From: Leuctra nigra
Lineage: Eukaryota > Arthropoda > Insecta > Plecoptera > Leuctridae
DNA: 64,000 nucleotides
NCBI GenBank assembly: GCA_934045905.1
Contig: OW203761.1
Location: 31,050,964 to 31,114,963, forward strand
Reading direction: 5' to 3'
In this document: positions 24,391 through 36,896 of the stretch, one piece after another
Numbering within the stretch: the first letter of the stretch is position 1
How the letters are laid out: the number at the start of each line of letters is the position of its first letter
Made by a program: the position numbers and the translations under genes
Notes under the pieces: generated by a model
Database searches by the model: none
Seen by the model: the letters and a program-made list of their open reading frames with translations, nothing else
What the model was told of the DNA's origin: nothing

Positions 24391-26026
24391 TGCAACTTTC
24401 CGCCCTGCTTCCAACCGAAGAAAAAATTTACGAATAATGTGAAGTACATTTTTGAAATGCTCCTCTAATTCCAGGAAAATAATGTAGTACCGTGACCTCT
24501 TCAAGACGTACGAAATAATGTTAATCTTGTAGTTATGACTAATTTTGGCGCACCCCTAAAAGTAAATGGCTGTCGTTGAACAAGTACGCATACCAAACCC
24601 GAGTCAAAGCATTTTTTCGTTATGATAATTGATTCACATGTTTTCATTTAGTACCTGCCATAGACCTAATAAGAACACACATATGATATTATTAGGTTTG
24701 TGTACCTGCTTTTGTATATATGCGTTAGACTGATGTACTAGTCTTGTATTGCTTAGAAAATAGTTCAATTTGAACTAGTATTTTTTAATACACCTACTTT
24801 ATATCATTAAACATACATACCTTCACTTTTAGAAACTAATATTTTAGATATTAGAATAAGTAAACACAAATTATTGTGTAACACCTTTGATATATACGCC
24901 GTACCTTATTTAGAAATGATCCGGATTTAATTAAAATCAAAAGATAATCGGAAGAAATGTATTTTTTTTTATTTATATTCTATCTCGATAAAAAATTTAA
25001 ATTTATGCAAAATGGAAAATCTGGATTATGTAAACGATAAGTCTATTTTTCTTTATGATTATCCACCAAAATTGAATACAATAATGAGTGTAGAACCTAT
25101 TATATATTCTCTGTACATTCTTTTACACATCATTCACCCCGATATTCCCCGCTCCCCATTCTGCACAAGAACAAGTGGAAGCATAGGTGGAAGTCATTGC
25201 AGCTACGCAATAACATGAACAAGGACAGGGACTTCGTTATAAGCAAATAATGTATTTAATTGTGAGATCAAGCAATGTGTATTGCATTATGTAAACTGGA
25301 TTCTCGTAATAGTTGTTCAAGACAAGGAGTATTAAATTTTGGTGATCTTATCAAGTATCTATTTCATAAACACCTATTCAATTCTGATTATGGGTAGATT
25401 TAAATTCCGCCAAGTGTTTTAGTCCGTGTATAATGATAGCGGGAAGGGGAGGTAGGCCATGGGAAAAGGAGTGGTAGGTGGCTTTATTTGAAATATTTTC
25501 AGACATGTCATACATACGACATTATCTTGTAATGCATTGACTCCAATGAACATATTCACGTCCCACCGAAAGGTGGCGCTGGCCAACATAGCAAACAACA
25601 TTTAGAGAGTGTTTGTTAGAGAGGTAACAGAAAATTTACTATTGTTAAGTATGTAACTTGTAAATGAAATGCGAAAGCTAAATAAATAAATAATTACAAA
25701 CAAAAGGGTTATAAACAGTAAAACCGTCATTGCAAACAAATCGAGAAAATAGTATTTCGGAATTACGAGTATTTCGAAAAGTATTGTTCTGTCAAGTGAA
25801 ATATTCGTTCTGAATATGTAAGATAATTTCAACTGCATCGCGATACATCAGGACAAAGAACGCAGATGTGACTAACAATATGATTACACGTCTGCGTCTA
25901 TCTTCGCCAAGGTCTGTGAAGTCAAGGCTAGGTTCATTATCAGCGCCACATTATTACTTGAGCTGCATCGATGTGTTAGTGTGGCTCCTACTGTGGGCCA
26001 GGGAACACCGTCCAGAGATCGCGAAA
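24391..26026. other. Intergenic region between P450 genes, no gene seen
   Basis: AT-rich with small unrelated ORFs. The frame that runs into the next gene is open from 25868, upstream of its ATG, but has no paralogue support. Confidence 0.45.
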
Positions 26027-29000
26027 ATGTCTTTCTGTGCCGATTGCGTGGTGTACTCGCTCGCTGCTGTCATAGGATTAATAGGAGTTGTGTATCTTTA
26101 CTTTGCGAACATCTACACATACTGGAAGAAAAGAGGTATTCCATATGTGCCAGGTTCTGTTCCGTTTGGCAGCATAAAAGATGTGGCTCTTCTTCGTTCA
26201 CCAATAAGTTCAGTGTATATAGATATCTACAAACACCTGGATGGACATAAATATGGAGGAGCATTCCAGTTTCATCGGCCAGCATTAGTTCTAAGAGATC
26301 CAGAAGTAATCAAGCTCTTCCTGACCAGAGATTTTGCCAGTTTCCCCGACAGAGGTATTTATTTAGACGAAAAGAACGATCCAATCGCAGCACATCTCTT
26401 CCTATTAACAGGACAAAGGTGGAGGAACTTGAGGGCAAAGTTAACGCCAACCTTCACAACCGGGAAGATGAAGATGATGTTCCAGACAATCCTGGACTGT
26501 GGCCTGGAACTTAAAGATTGTCTGAAGGACGTAGCGAAGAATGGAGAGACGATTGAGGTGAAAGATATTGTAGCGAGATACACCACTGATTCAATAGCAT
26601 CTTGTGCATTTGGAGTCCAGTGCAATTCACTGAAGGATCCAGAGGCCGAATTTCGATTGAGAGGAAAAGAATTTTTCGAACCGACATTTAAATTCTCCAT
26701 CGGAGCATTGTTAAATGTCATGGCGCCTTCTATAGCTTCCAAAGTGTCGTGGGGGAGAACTCCGCAACAAATCTCCGACTTCTTCCGCAGGATGGTGAAA
26801 GAAACCGTTGAATATCGGGAGAAGAACAATGTTACTCGCAACGACTTCATGCAGTTAATGATTCAGCTAAAGAACAAGGGTTATGTTGATGTGGACAAAG
26901 ACAGTGGAGAAAAATCCGAAGATTTGGAAACAAGTAAGATTTGCAAATAAATGTACTATAAATATGAACATATTCAAAGTCATGTTCAAAGTCTAGTACA
27001 GATTTATACAAAATATGATGTTCTGCCAATTTTCAAAATTTATTTCGTTTCGTTCTTTACTTTGCTTTCACCCAACAGATTTCATAAAAACGTGACTCAA
27101 TTGTTTTTAAGAGTGTGTTATTACTTCTTTATTGCCAAATGTATTAAGATGTTTTACCAAGTCATTCCCAGCAGATAAGACTTACTGATATCATTTTAAT
27201 GAAATGGCGAAGTCATTGTATTTACGTTGGACCAAAAGAAAAACACGTTAACTTATCTTTAACAGCCACAAAAAATAATCGAGTCAATAAAACTGGAGAT
27301 TGTCCTGTTTTTCTCTATAGGCTCTTTGAAGAAACTGACTATTGACGAGGTTTCCGCTCAGGCGTTTGTCTTCTTCCTTGGCGGCTTTGAGACTTCGTCA
27401 ACGACCATCAGCTTCTGTCTGTATGAGTTGGCCATGAATCCAGACATCCAGAGCCGAGTCCGGGAAGAAGTGGACGAGACGCTGGAGAAACATGGCGGAC
27501 ATGTTACTTATGACGCTATCCAGGAGATGGAATATCTGGAGAAGGTTGTAGCAGGTAAAGGCGCAGATTTTTTAAAGCTCCAGATGCAATCATTTTGATT
27601 AAGTATGTTCCACGGTCAAATAGACGGGTTAAATTACTCTTGGTATTCGAACTAATTTCCCAGTCTAAATGGAAGGATAACTTTTCTCTTGGGGTTTTCA
27701 GAAAATTATGCGAATTTACACTCTTTTTTATTTCCACTCGACACACAACTGTCATGTGTACACTGTTCATGTAGAATTGAGTACACTGTTGTATCCTTTG
27801 TATCAGTTGGGAAATATGGTATTAGAATGGAAGAATATTAATGTTAGGATACTGTTTTGTACAAACAAATCTCTTGGCTATACTGATACGAATATTGCAT
27901 CCTATGATCCTGTCAATAATTTAAAGGTAATACGAGTGGACATAATATAAAAGCATATTGAAATATAATTTTAATAAAATTTATTAGTGATGATGAAAGT
28001 AGGTACCAATCTAGTATTAGTATAGATACGTAATTATCAGTGATAGGATGCCGTGACCTAGCTTATAATTTTATTTGTTTTAGAAACTCTTCGCAAGTAC
28101 CCACCTGTTGGCATCCTGAACCGCGAGTGTACGATTGCTTACAAGTTGCCTGACAGCGACGTGGTGTTGGAACCCGGCACTCAGGTGGTGGTGCCAGTCC
28201 TGGCGCTGCATCACGACCCTCTGTACTTCCCAGAGCCGGAGAGGTTCGATCCAGAGAGGTTCACGTCAGAGGCCAAGAATGCTCGCCACCATTACACCTA
28301 CCTGCCGTTCGGAGAGGGACCCAGGATATGCATTGGTAATGTCCTGATCACATATTTGATCCTTGTATACAGATGGGTAGGATTTCTAAGCATATCCGGT
28401 TTCACATAAAGCGCGTTTCGCGTTTTGCGTTTCGCGTTATTTTTATTGAACAATCACAAGTCTGCCGGGATTGGTTTCTGGAGGTCTATTCTAGAACGAT
28501 TTTCCAATAGGCACCGAGAGTTCGCCACGAGTGAGAGAAATTAGCAACTTTTGTGGGAAGATCGTCAACTGTTTTATTTCTCATTGGCCGTGACCTAGCA
28601 ACCGATCAGATGTCAACAAATGTACTCAAAATATTTCGGAATCAGAACTAAGTCGCGCAAATTAATATTGTGATCAGATTCAGTGAAATTGTGAACACTT
28701 TATTATTAATATTTTGTAGGCGAATAAACATTAGATAAACTTGTGTAAATTTTAAGGAGTGATAATGCGTATTATGTGCAGCAACATAACGTATAACTGC
28801 AGCGACTTGGACGCCTTGCCAAAGGTAAGCTTCCTTCCCACAGATTAGGTGGCTCTGTCTGTACTTTTTGCAGTGCCATCTGTTGTCTAAACACGCTGCC
28901 TATTCCATTCTGATGGAATTCAGTCACGGCCATAAGGATTAACATTGTATGGAATTGAATTCTAGTGGAATTGGGAATTTAAAAGTTCTAGAATAGGGTC

Positions 29001-30270
29001 CCTGGACTTATTATTGGTCAATAAAAAAGACGTGAAACGCAAAACGTGCTTTATGTGAAACTGGCATAAAGTTGCAGCACGTATAATTTGCAACAACACG
29101 AAATTTCCTTGCAAATTAGAAACTTGTAAAAGTGATGAGATACCCAACCATTTAGTATTTAACTTTGATCCATGATCTTCATAGAAGATCTCAACAAAAA
29201 TTATTTTCTCAAAGGATTTCTTTTTGAGCAATTTATGATTTTGTAATATCCTGGCAGTCTGACGATTACTTTTGAAACTTGATCTGTTGAACTTACTCAA
29301 ACACATTTGAATTATGCCAAATCAATGCAACTAAATTATTTCGTAAAGATTCTCGATTCTCCAAAAGTGAGGATAAATAAAGTAAGTGAAGACATATCAT
29401 TTTAGTACTTATATTCTCAGTTTTTGCACATTATAAGAAACTTAAATAAACGTTTAAGGAGTGACAGGTATTATCTAAGCCTGAGAGGTTACCGATCATC
29501 GATAGGAAAAAAGGAAATGTAACAAGAAATTTACGAGTGTGCATAGCCGCCTCTTTATGTTGTGATAAATGCCAGAAATAAAACCAGTCATTCAAATTGC
29601 AAATTATCTCTCTCTAAACAAATATCAATCAATCAAGCAACTGGAGGTCTATTCTAGAACGATTTTCCAATTCCATTCTGATGGAATTCGGTCACGGCCA
29701 TAAGGATTAACATTGTATGGAATTGAATTCTAGTGGAATTGGGAATTTAAAAGTTATAGAATAGGGCCCCTGATACAACTTCTGCGTACGACTGGTAGCC
29801 GCTATAGGGGGTAAGTTTAATCACAACAAAATGAGTTGGCTATACAGCTTAACAAATGGTAAAATGGTATTCAAATTAATGGATTGGCTGAAAAATATTG
29901 TATGGCATCATCTGATGAAGTCTATGCTAACTCGTCATCTAACTCTAGTAGCTGAGCTCTGATTTCATTGATAATAACAAGGATTGATTGTCAAGGAACC
30001 TGACCAGCAACCAATCCGTTTCGCTCAAATACCGTTTATGTTTTGTTGGGTGTACCTTATGCGGTCGCTTAGAACGTCGCTATGTTTTACGATGTTTCAG
30101 GGATGAGATTCGGACTGATGCAGACGAAGATCGGACTTATCAATCTGCTGAGCGGCTATGAGTTCCGAGTGTCTGAGAAGACGGAGATTCCGCTCGAGAT
30201 GGACCCACGTTCGTTCACGTTGATGCCCATCCGAGGCATCTATCTGCAGATTGTCGACAGAGCGGAATGA
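26027..30270 (+). CDS. CYP6-type cytochrome P450, complete (array gene 2)
   Basis: Exons 26027-26933, 27321-27554, 28084-28335, 30101-30270; 1563 nt, 520 aa; all introns phase 1. The start was chosen at MSFCADC by alignment with paralogues; about 50 extra in-frame codons upstream are probably 5' UTR. Motifs: membrane anchor about 8-30, WRNLR (W132, R136), helix I GGFETSS (Gly replaces the usual Ala), ETLR from Glu381, PERFDPERF, haem loop FGEGPRICIG with Cys463. The block FHDRG found in all the other copies reads FPDRG here. Intron 3 (1.77 kb) holds several mobile elements. Its exon 4 is closest to that of array gene 1. A poly(A) signal AATAAA is at 30693-30698. Confidence 0.95.
28397..29062. 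mobile_element. TIR element with nested insert in P450 intron 3
   Basis: The ends CCGGTTTCACATAAAG (28397-28412) and CTTTATGTGAAACTGG are inverted repeats with one mismatch, followed inward by reiterated CGTTTCGCGTTTTGCG against ACGTGAAACGCAAAACG. Inside, a small repeat (28481-28507 plus 28903-29003, intact at 29641-29773) is split by about 395 bp (28508-28902) bounded by TAGGCA and TGCCTA. Confidence 0.7.
29641..29773. repeat. Intact copy of the small repeat split at 28481-29003
   Basis: Begins CTGGAGGTCTATTCTAGAAC and ends TTATAGAATAGGGCCCCTG, giving weak terminal inverted repeats (CTATTCTAGAA/TTATAGAATAG). Nearly identical to the two halves flanking the 395-bp insert upstream, so it defines the empty site of that insertion. 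Confidence 0.8.
29861..30038 (-). repeat. Second copy of the short AACGGTATTTGAGCG TIR element
   Basis: Roughly the reverse complement of 19049-19231, ending GTTTCGCTCAAATACCGTTT. It lies only about 60 bp before exon 4 of array gene 2. Confidence 0.75.
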
Positions 30271-31693
30271 TAACGATAACCAATTCCAATTTGCCATCAC
30301 CTACTTGATCTAGCCCCCCCAGCTTTAAGACGTTACATAGTCGTGTTGTGCTCCCCAGGAAAGAATGCCTGCCAATGTCAGTCGTGTATCTTGGTAAAAA
30401 GATCTTCTAATTGTGGTCTGATGTTGAACCATGGATTTATATATAGTACTGCGGTTGAACCATGCAAGCTTTGAATATTTAATCCTTCAGGGCTCCTACG
30501 ATACTCCCTGCATGCAGACCTCCCTGCATGCAGACCGACGCGTTTTCGTCTCATGAACTTTAGATCTTCCAGGGTTTTTAAGAGCCGCTTCAAATACAAA
30601 ACCTGACAACCGCGGATGTCTGCAAGAACCACGGCTATGGATTCAAGGATTGAATACTCTAGCTGATGTACTTGAATGTAAAATAATGCAAAAATAAAAA
30701 AATGTGTGTGTTATTGCAGTGGTATTTTTGTAAATGTACATTCTAATTCTACATAGTGTACAATACAGGCAGTAGGGGGGGGGGGGGGGGTATTCAGGTG
30801 GGTAGGGGGGCACCCTCCCCCCGAAATCAAGATTTCATCTAAGAAAATAAGCACGTTTAAAATAATGTGTGAAAATAAACTCTTAAAAATAGACAGATAG
30901 ATCATGTCAAAAACGTTCCAAACTTAGAATTGAGTTAAAATTCCAAAAGTTTTCCGGAGCTAGGCACCCAGACTTGCATATCCTAATGAGTTCAATACAT
31001 TTACCTATTCTTCAACCTCTTAGACCATTTTTTTGATATTTTGTAATTTATAATTCCCCAAAATAGCTATACACTGCGATTCAAAATTGCACCTAAATGA
31101 ATGACCTTGACCAAAATTTTCTCGGGGGATGCAGCCCCAAACCCCCTGTTTTGCACTGTGATTTTTCAAAAAAATTGTTAAGGTCATTAAGGTCCTTTGT
31201 CCCACTGGTCTTAAAGTTTGAAATAATGATTACCTACTTACAATTGTGGACTATTTGTGATTTGCTGTTGTCGCAGTTTTACAAATAGGAAAACGCTCAG
31301 TGTAACGCGTTGATAAGCGAGCCTTAGTATTACACACGAATTATTTGTCGTGAAAGTTGGTACTCCATAAAATATATGGGAATTGAGGAAGGTTACATGC
31401 GTCAAAAGAGCAGTGATAATTTTGAGTTTGAATTTTTTTGAAAATTTGAACTGATCAACGAATTTCAAAAAAAAATCAGTCTTCAAACTTCAGAGATGAT
31501 TGTTACATGTGCCAAAATATCAGATCGGTCAGTGCGATCCTGTATGTATATTGGTAGTAAATCGGTAGGTTTTGACAATCTGATACAACATGACTTCGCT
31601 TAGCGATATATATTATACAATTTTATTACTACACCTTGTTGTATGACTTGGCTGGCGCTGATAACCTCGCTGTTGAGCGCCATAAACCATAAT

Positions 31694-31740
31694 ATCTATA
31701 TATATATATCTATCTATCTATCTATATATCTATCTATCGG
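31694..31740 (+). repeat. TATC/TA microsatellite
   Basis: Alternating TA followed by repeated ATCT units, about 45 bp. Confidence 0.85.
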
Positions 31741-32131
31741 TAGCATGGTTATCGGTAGTAACAGACAAAACAAACAAATAAAACAGAGGTCCGTGTCAAA
31801 AGAGTCGAAAGGAGTCGCTCGCTTCACTGGCTCAATAAAATAATATTTATATTTGACTCGATGTCTGCCTTTATTTCTTACATAATTCACCCCGCTCAGA
31901 AGGTTATCTGTAAGTATGGCTTCTTATCAATAGCTTTAATTTAAAATGTATATCTGTACATTGATTGAATGTGTACACAATTGAAATAAAACTTATTGAT
32001 CGTTAGTCACTTGTTTGTTGTATAAGATCAAGGGAGTTCAATAATGAGCTGCAACTGGAGCAGCTTCTGTAACCCGAGGAGCTGCGATGGTTTCTTCGGC
32101 GATGCTCAGTGCCGTGTGTTTGATGTGTTTG

Positions 32132-32371
32132 ATGGCGTCCGCAGGGAGGGGCAAGGGGGGGCGCTTGCCCCCTCTAGATTTCAGAAAAACATACACATTT
32201 TCTGGGGTTTTACGTATAGTTTCATTTTGTAACCAAAAAATCTAAAGAAAATTGATTTTAAAGTGTCAAAAAACCAAAAAATGCCCTGCGGGGCAGGGTG
32301 GGGGGTTAACACATAAAATATTGTTTTCCTTGCCTTGCCCCCACCTGGAAGAAATCCTGCGGGCGCCCATG
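32132..32371. repeat. TIR element, GGCGTCCGCAGG family
   Basis: The left end ATGGCGTCCGCAGGGA and right end TCCTGCGGGCGCCCATG are imperfect inverted repeats. A relative at 40951-41200 has CATGGGCGTCCACAGGGG and CCTGCGGATGCCCATG. Both contain TGC(C/T)CTGCGGGGCA and GC-rich blocks in AT-rich surroundings. Confidence 0.75.
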
Positions 32372-32459
32372 GGCCCTGAAGAGGGTCGGCGGCGACGTTT
32401 CAGAGAATGCTCTCTACATCTATACAGAGTGTCACCGAATTGGCATCATTGCAGTAAAC

Positions 32460-32817
32460 TTTCTTAGATTGTCAGCGTTCAGCGGCCATTACTTCTTGTT
32501 CTCTATGTGTGTGTCTTCATGACATCAACAAATGCAGGCCAGAAGATGTCAGGCCTAGGTCTGCCTGCCGAAACGTCCCCACGAAGAACGTAGAGAATAA
32601 TGAGTATTGACTGCTGATAACAAAGTATAATTAGCTCTTGTTTTTATTCATTCAATGAATTGTATTCAGGCTAAGAAATGCGTACCTTCATTGTTTACTT
32701 GTATTTGTGTGTAATATCTGTCTTTATTTAAGTATGTATCTCTGACTGTCATCATATCATGTATTTGATCAATTATGACAATAAATAAAACTAAAACTAA
32801 AACTAAACTAAAACTAT
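32460..32817 (+). mobile_element. Candidate LINE 3' end with (AAACT)n tail
   Basis: A sequence rising in GC ends in TTATGACAATAAATAAAACT and then a run of AAACT units (about 32789-32817). A simple repeat directly after a TGACAATAAA-like end is typical of some non-LTR retrotransposons. No reverse transcriptase coding was seen, so this would be a 5'-truncated copy. Confidence 0.45.
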
Positions 32818-34253
32818 GGCTCGCAGGATTTCAAGGACTAAATTTTCTTTAGTGTAAACAATTAATAATTGTGCCGGATTAACCCACTTTTGGGTTAAAT
32901 TCATCATTTTGGAGTATCTTATTGGATGTGCCGCCAATTTAGTCCAATATTTAGATAATCCAGCACAATTTAACTTTGGTAATACTGGGCCTAAGACAAA
33001 CTTTTCTTAACTCAGAACTTTTGAACTTTTGTTTGAAAGTTCATTAAAAAGTAAATTTTGCTATATACAAATTATATCACTTGTATAAATGCCATATGAG
33101 CAAAAAAGGCTAAATGCAGAGTGATTCCATAACTATAAGATAGATAGAATTGCAGAGATCAGGAGCTCGTGCAAACAATAAGTTTAGGGTGGAGGTAAAC
33201 ATGAATGACATTCAAGTGGAAGTAAGATCAATTTACAAGGTTGGTGACATCAAGAGCCAAAATATAGGTGCAAGGCAAAGGCCAAGGTGTGACGCAGTGT
33301 TGACGCGATTACAAACAAGTTATTTGCATTACAAGTTAAACAAATTTATTTTCAATAATCATATGTGTTGAGTCATTACGTCATATTTTTGAAATTGTAT
33401 TTTTATCATATATTATGGATATCGCGAATAACGAAATTACTGAATTTTCAACTGAATTTTCAACATACTTGATTTTTAACATAATATTTAAGTTATGAAA
33501 GATACGCGAGTAAAACATTCTGGGTTACAAATAAAAAGTTTTTTTGTTGTAAAATTCCCTTTTTTGACAAAATATTTTTTATTTACTTTTCCCACAATAT
33601 CAGGTAAAATGTTGCGGTCACAGTAATGACAGTCAATGAATTCGCATCACTATTTTAAATGTTTCGTACATTCTAGAAACAAAAAGCAATTGATTTGCAA
33701 TAAGAAATGTGTATACACAGTGAGGCACAGAGAAAAATTAGCATGAACATGCATATTACCTATATACTTATAGGGCAGCATAATTATAGCTATAATTTAA
33801 AAAAAAGCCGTATTGTACTTAGTACTAGTACTTACATAATACATAATAGAACATCAAGGACATCGTTAGGAATTCACATTTTAAAAATATGAGAAGATTA
33901 TGATTAATGATCAAATGTCAGCCATACATAGGACAAGAAGAGGGAAATGAGGGTGTATAGAGCATGTTTTTAGACCTAATATTGTGGGTAAAAATGAGCT
34001 TTATTTTCATTCAATTTGTAAAAATGACAACATCTTCATTGTATCCCACTCCCCTTTTCGGCCAGCACCAATGTCTGTCTATCACGAGTAAAGGAAGGGG
34101 AGACGATCCTCCGTTGCCCCAGCCCCCTCTCTATTATAGTCATAATGAACTTTTAAATGCTCAGCTCATTATGTAATGCAGTGAGTTTGCTGAGATTGTA
34201 TAGGCTGTTACGTTTACTTAGTACTGTGAGATCTATCGGCCGTTCCTGCCACA

Positions 34254-36896
34254 ATGTCGCTCTGTGGCGACTTCTTAGTGTACTCGCTTGCCGTGGTCGC
34301 AGGTTTGGTTGGACTCGTTTATCTTTACTTCGCCCACATCTACACTTACTGGAAGAAACGGGGTGTTCCATATCTGCCACCTTCTGTTCCGTTTGGCAGC
34401 ATTAAAGATGTGGCATTTCGTCGAACATCAATAAGCCAAGTGTATCAAGACATCTACCAACGTTTGGATGGACATAAATATGGAGGAGCCTTTCAGTTCC
34501 ACCGACCAACTTTAGTACTGAGAGATCCAGAAGTAATAAAACTTTTTCTTACTAGAGATTTTGCAAGTTTTCATGACAGAGGAATTTATTTCGACGAGAA
34601 GAATGATCCAATCTCAGGTCATTTGTTTTTCATGCCAGGACAAAAGTGGAGGAACTTAAGGGCAAAGTTGACACCAACATTTACATCCGGGAAAATGAAG
34701 ATGATGTTCCAGACAATCCTGGACTGTGGCCTGGAACTGAAAGATTGTCTGAAGGACAAGGCGAAGAGAAGCGAAACTATTGAACTGAAAGATTATTGTG
34801 CGCGTTACACAACTGATGTTATAGCATCTTGTGCTTTTGGAGTCCAGTGCAATTCACTTCAAGATCCAGACGCCGAGTTTCGCTTGAGAGGGAAAGAATT
34901 TTTTGCATCGGGCATTAAATTCTCTGTAGGTCTATTATTAAATGTCATGGCGCCTTCTCTAGCTGCCAAGGTGTCTTGGGGAAGAACTCCGCAACACATC
35001 TCAGACTTCTTCCGCAGGATGGTGAAAGAAACAGTTGAATATCGGGAGAAGAACAATGTCACTCGCAACGACTTCATGCACTTGTTGATTCAACTGAAGA
35101 ACAAGGGATATGTGGATGTGGACAAAGACAGCAATGAGAAACACGAGCAGTCAATAAAAAGTAATAATCTTATCTCATCTAATTTATCATGTTTAATGTA
35201 GAGTAATAGCGTAATAATACATTAAATGTAATTGTTAAATTATTAACCAGCTATAATTTGCTATAGAAACATAATTTTATTGACAGTGAAGTTAGAATTG
35301 TTCATAAATTGAGCCTCCCTTGCCTGTAGAGAGCCCTTAAAAAGGACCCATACCTATAACCCTTGCCTTACTTGTATGTATCAGTTTGTGTGAGATTTTG
35401 AATACGCTTTAAAAGTTGTGATGTTTGTGTTCAACAGCATTTTACATCAGAATCATTTTTCATAATTGGCATTTTGGTGGTTCTTATTTCTTACAGAACC
35501 ATTTTGTTATCATTTCGAGGCGCTAATAGCTACATATTACATTTTACAGATTCCTTGAAAAAGCTAAAAATCGATGAATTGGCAGCTCAAGCATTTGTGT
35601 TCTTCCTCGCTGGTTTCGAGACCTCGTCAACGACAATCAGTTTCTGCTTGTACGAGTTGGCCTTGAATCCTGCCATCCAGAACCGCGTCAAGGAAGAGAT
35701 AGATAGAACTCTGCAGAAACATGGCGGCCAAGTTACTTACGACGCCATCCAGGACATGGAATATCTGGACAAAGTTGTCGCTGGTGAGAGACAGGTCGCG
35801 GTGCAATTGAGGAGCCGGCAGCATGTGTGTCATTGTCCTGTTCATGTCGCCTCCACTCGCCGCGTCAATCCACTGATGTTTATTTATAGCAATTAGTGCA
35901 CTTAGTTCACTAGAGGTCGACTCGATTTATTACTTTCGCTGTGGTCTGATTCTGAAGTCCCGACAATTTTTTTTTTACCCGATTATCTCAGAAAGGTATT
36001 CTTTGAACTGGACTCTTCACGCAGCCGGCACCTCAATTATAAGTCATCATAGCGAAATCTGACATTATAGCAAAACATTTTACATCATTGTATTAATTGC
36101 CTTCTAAGAAGAATTGAGGATTCTACAAAAGTAAAAATTAGTATCTTCTTTTCTTCGGTAGAAACCCGTGATGTTTTATCATTCATAATGGAATTTGAAA
36201 ACAATTCACCCAAATTTGTGAAACCAAAAAAGCCATGTAGGCTTTTTTTGGTTTTACAAATAGGAAGACACCTTTAACAAAAACAACAAATAACAACAAC
36301 AAATAACAAATTAACAAATTTTTTAACAAAAATTAAAAGTCAACATCCTTAAAATAAAATAAAATTCATTCACCGATTTTTCAGAAACGCTACGCAAATA
36401 TCCGCCAGTTGCTTTCTTGAACCGCGAGTGTACCGCGGCTTACAAGTTGCCTGACAGCGATGTGGTGTTGGAACCTGGAACTCAAGTGGTTGTATCTGTA
36501 CTGGCGCTGCATCACGACCCTCTGTACTTCCCAGAGCCAGAGAGGTTCGATCCAGAGAGGTTCACGTCAGAGGCCAAGAATGCTCGCCACCATTACACAT
36601 ACCTACCGTTCGGAGAGGGACCCAGGATATGCATTGGTACGTCCCTTACCAACATCGTCCGGTACCGTAAGATGAGTAAATTTTACATTTCTTGTAAAAT
36701 ATTGTTCTTATGTTTGTTTCTTTTCGCAGGGATGAGATTTGGTAACATGCAGACAAAGATTGGTCTGGTATCCCTGCTGAATACCTACGAGGTCAAAGTG
36801 TCTCAAAAGACAACTATTCCACTAACCTTTGACCCGACGACTCCGATTTATAGCGCCAATGGAGGGATCTTTTTACAGATTGTCAACAGATTGTAA
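34254..36896 (+). CDS. CYP6-type cytochrome P450, complete (array gene 3)
   Basis: Exons 34254-35160, 35550-35783, 36385-36636, 36730-36896; 1560 nt, 519 aa; all introns phase 1, and the most compact gene of the array. Motifs: membrane anchor about 8-30, YWKKRGVPY, WRNLR (W132, R136), helix I AGFETSS, ETLR from Glu381, PERFDPERF, haem loop FGEGPRICIG with Cys463. Exon 3 is a mosaic. Its first half has private changes (TLRKYPPVAFLNRECTAAYKLP). From about 36504 to its end it is almost the same DNA as the other genes. Very similar in exon 1 to array genes 2, 4 and 5 (block KMKMMFQTILDCGLEL, unlike the orphan exons). Confidence 0.95.

Larger units (their letters stand above)
30271..34253. other. 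Repeat-rich intergenic region
   Basis: No gene recognised. Contents in order: a tandem pair of CTCCCTGCATGCAGAC (about 30504-30535), a run of G at about 30776-30790, an inverted fragment of the TCAACGCGTT family (about 31290-31325), a TATC/TA microsatellite (31694-31740), a TIR element (32132-32371), a histone-type stem-loop-like site, and a LINE-like 3' tail. The frame at 33150-33371 has no recognisable domain. Confidence 0.5.

Noticed and set aside
25868..26026. N-terminal extension of array gene 2
   Set aside because: The frame is open but begins with a non-ATG codon and has no equivalent in paralogues, which all start at the membrane anchor.
32044..32232. Cysteine-rich short frame beginning MSCNWSSFCNP
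   Set aside because: It runs into a TIR element after about 30 codons and has no support as an exon.
33150..33371. A 73-codon + strand frame that looks hydrophilic and gene-like
   Set aside because: No motif, no splice context and it is short; could be chance in repeat-derived DNA.
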